The position numbers and the translations under genes are program-made. DNA of 64,000 nt from Argentina anserina (taxonomy: Eukaryota; Streptophyta; Magnoliopsida; Rosales; Rosaceae): the NCBI RefSeq assembly GCF_933775445.1, contig NC_065878.1, positions 22,270,395-22,334,394 of the forward strand, given 5' to 3'. Shown piece after piece: positions 33,968 through 44,429 of the stretch. The notes beneath the pieces were generated by a model that ran no database searches, had not been told where the DNA came from, and was given only the letters and a program-made list of their open reading frames with translations. How positions within the stretch are numbered: position 1 is the stretch's first letter; each line of letters opens with the position of its first letter.

Positions 33968-36655
33968 CACTGCTAGCAAAAAGTGTTCTCACACTGATTT
34001 TAATCAGTGAGAATTAAAGGTATTTCACACGGATATCAGTGTCGGAAAGCTATTAACCACGGTGCGCATACGGAATGTCTATCGGTGTACTTTGGAGGGG
34101 GGGGCTAATAGCTATTAGACACGGATTTTAAAGTCCGTGCAAGTTGTTGACATGGGTCCCATGAATATCCACGACCACACTCAATTTGTCCAACAAGTTT
34201 TCAGTGTGAATAAATGTTTTTATTCACACTGATATCTGTGTGTCATATTACAATACACACTGATATCAGTGTGAGTAGTTATAATAGATTTAAAAAAAAA
34301 CATCAATATTGGCCTAATATATATTACCATACATATACATTAGGCTTAAGATCAAATCATCACCAGAGTTCAACTTTCAAGCACAGGATACAAATATCAT
34401 ATGATAAGTGACCACTACTTTATAACACAAACCACTCAAAGAGATTGTTCAACTAAGAAGTGCAGGATTAAACTAAATTTGTACCCTAGATGCAGGTAAT
34501 GGGACTATAAATGCCTAGCAAATGACATCTTATGTTTTAAGTTGAAATCAGATTACTGAAATTTAACAAAATAACAACCCCCTTTCATATCAAACTTGCG
34601 AGATGCAGTTTCTTTAACCAATGAAGAAACTTTTCCCTGAGAGTTCTCATTACTGGTGAATACCTGGCACAGATGAAACAACTTTCCAAATACGCATTTG
34701 CTTTAAAAGAATCTCACCTGAACGTATTCCTCTAAGTTTTCTGGTATGATGTAATGAATCATCTCAAACAATATGCAACATATGACTACAGAAATCTAAA
34801 AACAATGACGAAATAAAGCCAGAAAACAGACAGCTCCCTAGCTAGGCCATTTTATAAATTGAAGTGAAGGCCTTGTTTTTCCCTTTTATTGTTTCTATCA
34901 AAATACATGTGATAATAGAAGAAAGAGCAACTTGCAAGCTTTAATATTATTCTTCCTTCCTCTTTCTCCAATTAACAAAGGGCATAATATCATAAATAAG
35001 CCATACTCACCTTAAAAAAGAACATTGATGCAATTAAACCAGTCTATGTGTAATCCAGGACCGTGTTTGTACCACTCAGCAATGCTCCCTGTATTGCCTG
35101 TGTATGAAAAATTATGTCACATAACCAGAAATGAGAACCCAAAGACAGTTGAACTGCTGTCATTTCACATGTGATATATCAATGAAATAAAATCATAATA
35201 GTTGATCACTCGCACAACTAAGGTCTGTTGTGATTTAAATCAAGATAACTATGAATAAGCTATATACTATAGACTAGTCTTTATTGCAGTTCACAAATAA
35301 ATACAATACAGAATAAGTTGGATTGAGATGTTAACCAAATAGATGAAGTTATACCTTCAACCAGGAGGACCACGAAGTCTCTCACGTTCACGGTTTCTTG
35401 TTTTTAAAATTCTAGAAGAAGTATCCATCTACCTTGACACCAAAATAACATATTTCAACCATTGCACAAAATAAATCATGAGCAATTCACTCTCATAAAC
35501 TGTATCTAAAACCACAGACAGAAGCATATCCAAACCCCTCCAAAACAATAACTACAAATAAAGCTTATTCCTTTCATCACAAACCCAACAAGCTCACCCC
35601 TCATTCCATCCCCAAACCCCACTCGAATTGGGTATCACCCAACTGAGAAATAACACCAAATTATCAAATGGGTAAGATTAAATTCAATAAAGATGGTACC
35701 TTTCTGGTGAGATGTTCACCAGGGATGTTGAAGACTCGCCGGGGCGGTACTGGACCAAAGCAGAGATCTGAAGTGGAGAGGAGAAATTGGAAAGTATGGA
35801 GGCAGCAGGTCATGTTGTTGAGGTCGAGGCGTGAACGAGGTCGTCGCGGTAGGAGATCAGCTTCTGGAAGTCGACGGTTCCAGAAGAACTCGCCATTATT
35901 GATCTGAGATTCGCCAGCAGTGGAGAGGTTGATCTTGATTAACTCATGGAGAATAACAAAACTCGAACCCTAAAATTGAAATCGAGTAAAAACCTAGTGT
36001 TGAGAAATCAAGAACTGTTATTTACCTTGTTAGCAAACTGAGGAATGGATTGAAGATGAGATCGTGAAATTAGGGTCGGAGAGCAGCGTCATAGGAAAGT
36101 AGCGTCGTCGACCTCGTTGTGGGTGGAGCTTTTCAATTGGGTTTTTTTTAGCAGCGCTAGAATGAAACCCAAATTTTCTGTTTGGCGCTTAAAGATTGGA
36201 GCTGGCGCATTTGGAAAGGATTTGCTATGGTTTTGATTACACACTGAAATTTATGGGTAAATCTTTCGGAAAATTCAGTATTACACACGGATTTATGTGA
36301 AATATAAGTTATATTGCACACTGAAATTTATGGGTAATTCTTTCAGAAAATTCGTAGATTTTTGTGTTAGTTTTTTATTACACACAGATAAATGTGTGTG
36401 TTATATCACGCACGGACAACAGTGAGCATAATATAGATATAACACACGGAACTCTGTGTGTATTCTTATTACACACGGAACTCTGTGTGTATTCTTATAT
36501 AACACTGATTTTAGTGGTTATTGTAAGTTATATAATTTCAGGTGGACCCTTGTTAGTTTATTTCACACGGTTAATTGTGTGAATTGGTATATGTCACTGA
36601 TTTATAATGATCAGTGTGAGTAAAATCAGTGTGAAAACTATTTTTGTTAGTAGTG
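33968..36655. mobile_element. CACTA (En/Spm-type) transposon, non-autonomous, 2.7 kb
   Basis: Left end CACTGCTAGCAAAAAGTG and right end, reverse-complemented, CACTACTAACAAAAATAG: the CACTA-type terminal repeat. The same 3 bases, TCC, flank both sides (33965-33967 and 36656-36658), the expected duplication length. The ~300-400 bases inside each end are packed with short palindromic subterminal repeats such as CACACTGATATCAGTGTG and CACACGGAACTCTGTGTG, the transposase-binding design of this superfamily. No transposase frame is present. The interior includes gene-like DNA at about 35600-36180. Confidence 0.85.
35810..35896 (-). pseudogene. Captured gene 5' fragment inside the CACTA element
   Basis: Minus-strand ATG at 35896 in a good context opens a 28-codon frame (MASSSGTVDFQKLISYRDD...) before a TGA. 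Upstream on that strand (to about 36150) the sequence looks like a plant leader with AG-rich and CT-rich parts, and the block is more GC-rich than the rest of the element. It looks like a first exon and leader copied from a host gene. I do not recognise the donor with confidence. Confidence 0.4.
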
Positions 36656-37433
36656 TCCTACCTTTTGATGAGGCCGGTCCTCATACTTCTGTCACTAATA
36701 TCACTCCATTAATTTTTAAACTTGGCATGTAAGTTATACAAATAGAGAATCTAACTATTGGATGCACCTCATCGGAGTCATCGCCGAACAAGACATTCTA
36801 AAATGTAAGTAGGCTAGGGGAACTCGTCAACCATGATCAAAATGCTCGGTGATCATCCAATTCTAACGACAGAGAACAAGCTATTTTGAAGTGGTACGGT
36901 ATGTTTCACCGTGCTGGCCTTAATGTTAGTGAGGACTGAGGAGTGCGCGCGCGCTGAGAAGCTGCTTGTGTACAATTCAATAGTAGTTATTATCTGTTAT
37001 GTTTAGGTTAATTACGCTTCAAGCATCGTCTCTGAAAGACTAGAGAATTAAAGCAATCAAATAGAGAGTCTTTACAAGAATCAAATTTTATTTAGAATTA
37101 TACTGTACTAGAACACAGACATGTCTAAATGATAATTAGTCATGATCTCCGATTCACTAATTTATTTTGCAAAGATACTTTTCAATTCTCAGTTAAATGC
37201 CTGATCGAAAGAACTCGACCAAAATTAACTGGATTTTTGGTTATAACATCGTGTAATTATATTAACCATAATGAATTGAACTTTATACCAAATAATGTGC
37301 ACAGGGAACTTAATTGACAAGAAGATTATAAAATCTATTTCTTATTATGGCTTTGCCAGAAAATGGATTATAATAACCCAAATTAACTTGCCACTAATTA
37401 AGTACGTAGCTGGCTGATCAATTCATAGCGCTG
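36656..37433. other. Intergenic, upstream of the methyltransferase gene
   Basis: No gene recognised between the CACTA element and the core promoter of the next gene. Contains a GCGCGCGC run at about 36947-36954. Confidence 0.45.
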
Positions 37434-37443
37434 TATATATAAA
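37434..37443 (+). promoter_or_regulatory. TATA box of the methyltransferase gene
   Basis: TATATATAAA about 160 bases before the start codon at 37605. Position fits a leader of roughly 130 nt. Confidence 0.5.
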
Positions 37444-37604
37444 TTGCAAAACATCATCTCCCACATGACCTACTTGATTATTAGAAAGTAGAAACCTATT
37501 TGTTTAACCCCTCACTCACATCCCACCTCCCTCGGTCATCTCAACTCCCTTATATTCAAACCTACATGATTTCGTAACGAAGACAACATCAAATCAAATC
37601 ATCC

Positions 37605-40583
37605 ATGGCTTCATCCGACGACCACCGTCCCTACAATCCCACATCGAAACCCTCCAAGCCTTTTTCCCTTGCCAACATTTCAACATGGAAAAACTTAAAA
37701 CCGAACAACGCTTACGCCTTACCACTAATCCTCTTCCTCTGCATCTTCTCTTACTTCTACGGCCTCTGGCAACACGGCAGCACCGCCCCCGCCTCCCTCA
37801 ACAAAATCCCGTGTAACTCCCCCGACACAACCCTAACGGAAAACCCACAAACCCTAGATTTCGCCAGCCACCACAACCCTAACTATGCAATCAACATTTC
37901 CACACACAACACTCCCACATCCTACCCTCCCTGCGACGTCAAGTACAGCGAGTACACTCCGTGCGAGGATACGAAACGATCCCTGAAATTCGAGAGGGAG
38001 AGACTGATATACAGAGAGAGGCACTGTCCAACTCAAGATGAGCTTCTTAAGTGTCGTGTTCCGGCACCTCACGGGTACCAGAACCCGTTTACTTGGCCCA
38101 AAAGTAGAGATCTGGCGTGGTACGCCAATGTTCCGCACAAGGAGTTGACGGTGGAGAAGGCGCAGCAGAATTGGATTATATACCAAGGCGACCGGTTTAA
38201 GTTCCCCGGTGGTGGAACCATGTTTCCGAACGGCGCAGATGCGTACATCGATGATATTGGGAAGTTGATCAATCTCAAAGACGGGTCTATCCGGACCGCC
38301 ATTGATACTGGCTGTGGGGTAAGCAGGCCGGAAATCTTCATTTTAATAGTTTCCTTTTCAATTTGATCTGTTTATGGGAATAATTAATTAATTAAGATGA
38401 TTAATGTCGTTCAATTCTCTTCCGTATTCAGCTAGGAAAACATTAATGGGGATTGTCTCAAATAAGGCGATCACAGATTCTTAGCTATATATGAAATTAT
38501 GAATTGTTTACGATAATTGCATTTTGTAATTTGAGACATATCTCTCTCTCAATCATAAAGATTAAGATATCCAGATTCAGAAGAGGAGGATTATTAGAAT
38601 AGAACTTTTTTTTTTCAGAATAGAACTATTTAGAAATTCAAACTTTTCAGAATATCCCAGATCACATCATAATGTACGTGGATCTGCATGGATGATGATA
38701 CAGGTTGCAAGTTGGGGAGCATATCTAATGTCCCGGGATATTCTACCAATGTCTTTCGCGCCAAGAGACACACATGAAGCTCAAGTCCAATTCGCTCTCG
38801 AACGAGGCGTTCCCGCCCTCATCGGAGTCATTGCCTCGAAAAGACTTCCTTATCCTTCTAGAGCCTTTGACATAGCTCATTGCTCTCGATGCCTCATTCC
38901 TTGGGGCGAATACGGTACTTTTCTTTCAAGAAGTCCAAATATGAAATTAGACTATTTATAACTCTTTCCTGCAACAAAAAAACAGTTATTTTTGTGAGGC
39001 AGTAATGAACCCTAGCTAGATGGGATGCACTGATCAAACTCATCAAAGTTGGAGGATGAGGTGACGAGTTAGACCTCATTACTGTGAGCTCGAATCTCGT
39101 TGTGTTTGATGTCATTTAATAATTACTAATCAATTCTAAATCTATGTTAAGGGGATCGAGTGAAGTGATACTATGACATCATACGTTTTACACACATATA
39201 TATCACATCATATATTCACTCTAAAATCTGATTTTGTTTCTTTTTTTGGATGGTATATGCAGATGGGGCTTACTTGACGGAGGTTGATAGAGTTCTGAGG
39301 CCTGGTGGTTACTGGATTCTATCCGGTCCACCTATCCGCTGGAAGAAGTACTGGAAGGGTTGGGAAAGAACACAGGAAGATTTGAACGAAGAACAAACTG
39401 GCATAGAGGATGTAGCTGCTAGCCTTTGCTGGAAGAAGTTGGTGGAGAAGGACGACATTGCAATTTGGCAAAAACCAACTAATCATTTAAACTGCAAATT
39501 GAACCGAAAGCTTGCCAAGAATCGCAACTTCTGTCCTGCTCAAGATTCTGATCAAGCTTGGTCTGTGCTCTAATCAACTTGCATATTTACTATATACACT
39601 GTTGCTGTTTCAGCTGTTTGCTTAAGTTGATCCATTTTTTTGGTTCTTAGGTATACAAAGTTGGCGACTTGTTTGACTCCTTTACCGGAGGTTTCTAGCG
39701 AAGATGATGTTGCTGGTGGCCAGATGACAAAGTGGCCGGAGAGACTAAATACAGTGCCACCGAGAATTAGTAGGGGAACTGTGAAGGGTGTCACAGCTGA
39801 AGATTTTCAACAAGATTCGGAGCTGTGGCGAAAGAGGGTAACACATTATAAAACAGTGAACAATCAACTTGCGCAGCCCGGAAGGTATAGAAACCTTCTG
39901 GATATGAATGCCAACTTGGGTGGATTTGCAGCTGCGCTAGTTGATCTGCCTGTTTGGGTCATGAATATGGTTCCGGTCGACGTGAAAGTCAACACTCTCG
40001 GAGTCATCTACGAACGTGGATTAATCGGATCATATCAAAACTGGCAAGTTCCAACAAACTAACAGAACTATATACGTCTGGACTGACTCAACACTAATAT
40101 ATGAAAGTCTCACATAAATGATTTCTATTTGTTCTGTTTTGTTTTCAGGTGTGAAGCAATGTCTACGTATCCAAGAACATATGACCTCATTCATGCCGAT
40201 ACAGTGTTTAGTCTCTACAAGGATAGGTAAGATCAGTAACCTAGCTATACATATAAGGCCAACCAGTTTTGTAAATGCTTCTGAAAGTGCTGGAAGCAAT
40301 GACTTTACATGTTCTGTAACATTAATGTGTGTTCGATTTGTGCTGCAGATGCGAAATAGAAGACATTTTACTGGAGATGGATAGAATTTTAAGACCAGAG
40401 GGAAGCGTGATCATCCGAGACGATGTCGATTTGTTGGTGAAGATCAAGAGCATTATCGACCACATGGATTGGGAAAGTCAAATTGCTGACCACGAAGATG
40501 GACCTCATGAGAGGGAAAAACTACTATTTGCGGTGAAAAAGTACTGGACTGCTCCCGCTCCGGCAGAAGAAGGATCCAAATAG
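37605..40583 (+). CDS. Probable Golgi methyltransferase, DUF248/PMT15-18 type
   Basis: Putative SAM-dependent methyltransferase of the plant PMT family, related to QUASIMODO2; members are Golgi type II membrane proteins thought to methylate pectin. Six exons: 37605-38318, 38704-38914, 39263-39560, 39651-40043, 40149-40226, 40349-40583; 1929 bases, 642 residues, frame intact. A short cytosolic tail and a membrane anchor ([18 protein letters not shown], about residues 38-55) are followed by the PMT domain: [42 protein letters not shown], the SAM-binding [18 protein letters not shown], then [27 protein letters not shown] and [17 protein letters not shown]. The fourth intron starts with GC (40044-40045, GCAAGT) rather than GT. 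PMT subtype (15, 16, 17 or 18) is not resolved. Confidence 0.92.
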
Positions 40584-41363
40584 CATTAGCATTTTCTAGC
40601 TTTTCGCTCTTTGTTGTAAGTCCATAACATTCATGATTTTTTTTGTGATAGTTTCATCTCTTTCCATCTAAAATTCTAGATGCAACTGTTTTTATAATGT
40701 CAAGGAGGATTTTTTTTATTCAGATTCTATTGTCGCTTAAGACTAGGCCTAAGTGCAGACATGGTTAGTGGAACTCCAATCTGATTCACAAAAGTAATGA
40801 CTACCATTCAACAGAGCTAATCTAATCAATTACTCTTGGCTCACAAGGCCTCATGAGATCAAATTAAATTTAACTGACGTACGATCGATGATATTAGAGC
40901 TCGCCAAGATTATCATCTAATTATAATCAACTTTCTTTCAGTAACCTAACTAACCATGCTTAAAACTTTTTTCGGAATGGTCTCGAGTAAACGTATGTGG
41001 ATTAATGTAAGCCAACGTACGTTAATCACCCTAATGTATCAGTGAGTGATTTACATTAAACTGTTTGCTGTTTTCTTAATTTTCTTAGGCCAAACAAAAT
41101 GAAACAATAATTTAGATAAATGAAAATAATAATTCAGAGGGACCATGATATCTACGTGATCTTCGAGATCCCACGTAAATTTCCTCCTCTAACGTAATAA
41201 GGTAGCCCAAAACTATATTAGGTGCATCATGCAAACAGTACGTCACCTCTCGATAACAATGACCGACTATAAATTGACCTATATTAGTCTATTATATTAC
41301 ATCGGCTTAGACACTCAATTCCCACGTTAAATCTTCTTACCTATTTCCACAGCTTAGACAGTC
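40584..41363. other. Intergenic between PMT-type gene and LTP gene
   Basis: 3' end of the methyltransferase transcript, then AT-rich DNA leading to the LTP gene. A weak TATA-like TATAAAT lies at about 41269-41275, some 95 bases before the LTP start. Confidence 0.45.
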
Positions 41364-41675
41364 ATGGCAGCCTTCAAGTCGATGATTAGCATCCAGGCTA
41401 CAGCGCTACTACTTGTAGTTTTGACGGGGCTCGCGCTGGTGCATACGCAGACAGCCGAGGCGCAGGGCGGCTCGTGCGCGGCCAATCTGTCCCACCTGAA
41501 TGTATGTGCACCCTTTGTGGTTCCGGGGAGTAACAGCAAACCCAACTCCAACTGCTGCACTGCGATCCAAGCTGTGGAAAGTAGCTGCCTTTGCGACACT
41601 CTCAGGATTGCTGCTCAAATTCGGAACCGTCTAGAATTGGCCCACTCTCCGAGAGCCCAAAAGGTCTTTTCCTGA
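41364..41675 (+). CDS. FIL1/A9-like lipid-transfer family protein, C-terminus degenerate
   Basis: 103 residues. An N-terminal signal peptide (about residues 1-33, with a hydrophobic core ATALLLVVLTGLALV) is followed by the first six of the eight cysteines of the plant LTP/protease-inhibitor/2S albumin fold: SCAANLSHLNVC, NCC, and SCLC. The stretch LNVCAPFVVPG matches anther/tapetum-specific FIL1/A9-type members. The final two cysteines are missing: after LRIAAQIRNR the sequence departs from the family and stops at 41673-41675. This suggests a frameshift or substitution near 41625, so the protein would lack two disulfide partners. It may be a recent pseudogene. Neighbouring IQD and RBL genes match the Arabidopsis A9-like locus context. 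Confidence 0.72.
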   Translation: MAAFKSMISIQATALLLVVLTGLALVHTQTAEAQGGSCAANLSHLNVCAPFVVPGSNSKPNSNCCTAIQAVESSCLCDTLRIAAQIRNRLELAHSPRAQKVFS

Positions 41676-41851
41676 CGTGGCGACGCATGAGTGGTTTGAG
41701 CAGCAAGGGCCACAGACGTCCGTTAAACGTTCAAATGTTATGCACATTTTTGTTCTCGGCGCGTTTTAATCACGTGGGGGTAAGTTATCAGATAATTCTG
41801 ACTTTGACCTAATTGCGCTGACCACAGCCCCTTCTGTCGATAAGAGACGAC

Positions 41852-42193
41852 GTGGTGGCAATTCCACAACATCATCATCATCCGGTGCATGACAATCTAG
41901 AGTCGTTCCCTGCACCTGCAAACGCTTCTCCCATTTCCACCACGACCTTTAACCTCGACTCCGACGACATCCCTCCCATCAATGGCTTCCGTGACTTCTT
42001 CCGTGAGTTCAACCGAGAATCCAAGAAGCTCTGGTTTCTTGCCGGCCCCGCCATCTTCACTTCACTATGTCAGTACTCTCTTGGTGCCATCACTCAAGTC
42101 TTCGCCGGCCAGGTCAGCACCATCGACCTCGCCGCCGTCTCCGTCGAGAACTCGGTCATCGCTGGATTCTGCTTTGGCGCTTTGGTACTTTAA
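41852..42193 (+). pseudogene. 5' fragment of a MATE/DETOXIFICATION transporter gene
   Basis: Encodes only the N-terminal ~110 residues of a plant MATE efflux carrier: an acidic leader, then ESKKLWFLAGPAIFTSLCQYSLGAITQVFAGQVSTIDLAAVSVENSVIAGFCFG, which covers membrane helix 1 and part of helix 2. The frame breaks off at 42193, just before the conserved region that normally follows (GSALETLCGQA), and the rest of the ~480-residue protein is not downstream. The position equivalent to the usual ATG is GTG (41852), and no in-frame ATG lies upstream. Lost start plus truncation indicate a dead fragment. Confidence 0.78.
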
Positions 42194-43594
42194 TCCTATA
42201 TTCCAATTTCAGCAATGGATTCTATATGATTAAGCTCAAAGCCTCATACTCTCAAACACCAGATAAACCTTTCTACGTAAACAGTAAACTACTTAATACT
42301 CTAAAAACAGGAACAAAACTCACGCCGTTTCAAAAACCCGCTAAGCTCTCGGAGAGTGGGTGCATTCCAGAAATTACCCTCAAATTCCCACTCAGTGCGA
42401 TCTCCCTCCCCTCTCTTGTGGTAATTACTACCATGGTTGACAATTTCCCTCATATTTATAGTTCATTCTTTTATCTCTAGCATATCAGCCTCTAATTTTC
42501 ACTTATAGGTACAAATTGATCGTCATATGAAGATCTATCTAGAACATCCACGTACGCTGCATGACAAGGAATAATGTTGAAGTTTCAGTGTTTTGCTTTC
42601 GTTTATGTAATTTTTTCTTTTTGCCTCCCTCAAATGTATGTGTCATCGGATTCTCATGTAGCACGATCGGATGTGAGACTAAATATGAACAAATTAATAA
42701 AATAGATCTTTCAGCTAAGAAACAAAATAAAGATTTTTTTGGTGGAGCTAGCTCTACGTTGAAATTAAAACAATATTATTGTTGATGAAGAAAATGAAGG
42801 CGTTAAGAAACAAAATAAAGTATAAACGTGTCCTCTCATAAGATTTTCAAGAAATTCATTTGATGAAGTTCTCTTCCTATATAACAGATGTCAAACAATT
42901 GGATTGTTCATCAACAAGAGGAAGAAACATTCAAACATTCACTAGCTACTAATTCTGAATTATACATACTTCATGATATTGGGATCGATCAAATCCTTCT
43001 TAATCAAAACTCCTAAAAAAAGTATTTCTTCTTCCATTTTGTTCATAAAAGCATTTTATTTTTCATCCTTGGGAAAAACATTAGTCAAAATATAAAAGTA
43101 TATATATACTTCAATAGAAAGAAAAAATATATATATATATATGTATATTGTATCGCAATTTTTTTTCAATAATTTACAAAGAGAATCAAAGATTTCACAC
43201 ATATCACTTATCGTGACTCATGACCTAATAGTCTACTTCCTAGGTAATGATGCTTTTACCACTTGAGCACCACTGATCTAAACAATATCATTCCGAAGAC
43301 AATTGCAAGCAATCACACTAGGAGTCTCGAAACGAATCCAACTTCTGATTTCTTCTTAAAATCATCTTTAATCATATACACCTTCACCATAAGCCTAGAA
43401 GACCATATAAAAAAAATGGATCGATCTTAGTTGCAAATGCAACACAAACAACCAAATTATGAGAAACGTCACATTTTTTGTGCACATTTACCTTCCTAAC
43501 CAGATCGATCAATTCACACAACAATTTCATATCCTAGTAAAACTTTTTAGAAAGACGCATTCATCTATAAATCTCTAAGACGATAATCTATTTT
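42194..43594. other. Intergenic, no gene seen
   Basis: AT-rich. I looked for the missing MATE exons and for the DNA-binding N-terminus of the FAR1-related gene that follows, and found neither. An (AT)n run lies at about 43127-43142. Confidence 0.45.
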
Positions 43595-44125
43595 CAAAAC
43601 ATTAGAGTATGAAATGATAAACTTATGATCATTTTGGCGATGTGGTTTGTCTTCACACAATTTGCAGAACAGACGGAGAATTGTCTCTCATGTGTACAGT
43701 TTACAGGAGTAAACCATCACAAACAGGTGATTATCTTTGCTGCCGCACTTTTGTTTGGTGACACCATGGAATCTTATAAGTGGCTATTCGAAACTTTTTT
43801 GAAAGCAATGTCAGGGAAAAAACCAAGGACCATTCTAACTGATCAAGATGCAACAATCATTGAGGCAATCAATTCAGTCTTACCAGAAACAAACCTTGGG
43901 ACATGCATATGGCAAATGTACGAAAATGCTCTCAAACACATTAGCCCCATGGTAAAAGATACTCAGTCCTTTGCCAATGATTTCAACAGATGTATGTACG
44001 ACCACAAAGATGAAGATGATTTTGTTTCTGCTTGATAAATATGGTCTCCAGCAGAATGACTGGTTAAAATGGATGTTTAGATCACGAGACATGTGGGCTT
44101 TTGCGTATGGTAGGAAACTAGGAAT

Positions 44126-44420
44126 TGTTGGATTGAAAAAATATGGGAACAAATACTGTGTTGGAATATGAAGAAAACGAGATATTGGTTCTTTTGAGTT
44201 GCTACAGCAGAGCTCTTTTTGGTTTTTTATTAACTTGACATCATTACCTACAACAACACATTAGCTAAGTACTTATAGGCATGCTTAGTGCTCTAGATTA
44301 TTCTATTCTAGAGACATACAGAAGACTAACTAAGACTAATACATTATTAATTAAGCTAACAGATATTTCTAGAGATAAGTAGAGTTGTGTAGAAAGTACA
44401 TTAATTCTAAGTTTCCAACA
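44126..44420 (-). repeat. 3' LTR of Copia element
   Basis: 295 bp, identical to 48574-48868 except two substitutions near 44174 and 44179. Confidence 0.95.
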
Positions 44421-44429
44421 CTCCCCCTT
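44421..44429 (-). other. Copia polypurine tract
   Basis: On the minus strand AAGGGGGAG lies directly before the 3' LTR: the plus-strand DNA priming site. Confidence 0.85.

Noticed and set aside
34020..36640. Repeated palindromes as a CRISPR-like array
   Set aside because: Irregular spacing, eukaryotic context and CACTA ends; they are transposon subterminal repeats.
43971..44171. Separate small gene starting MPMISTDVC
   Set aside because: It is the other-frame continuation of the FAR1-related relic running into the Copia LTR.
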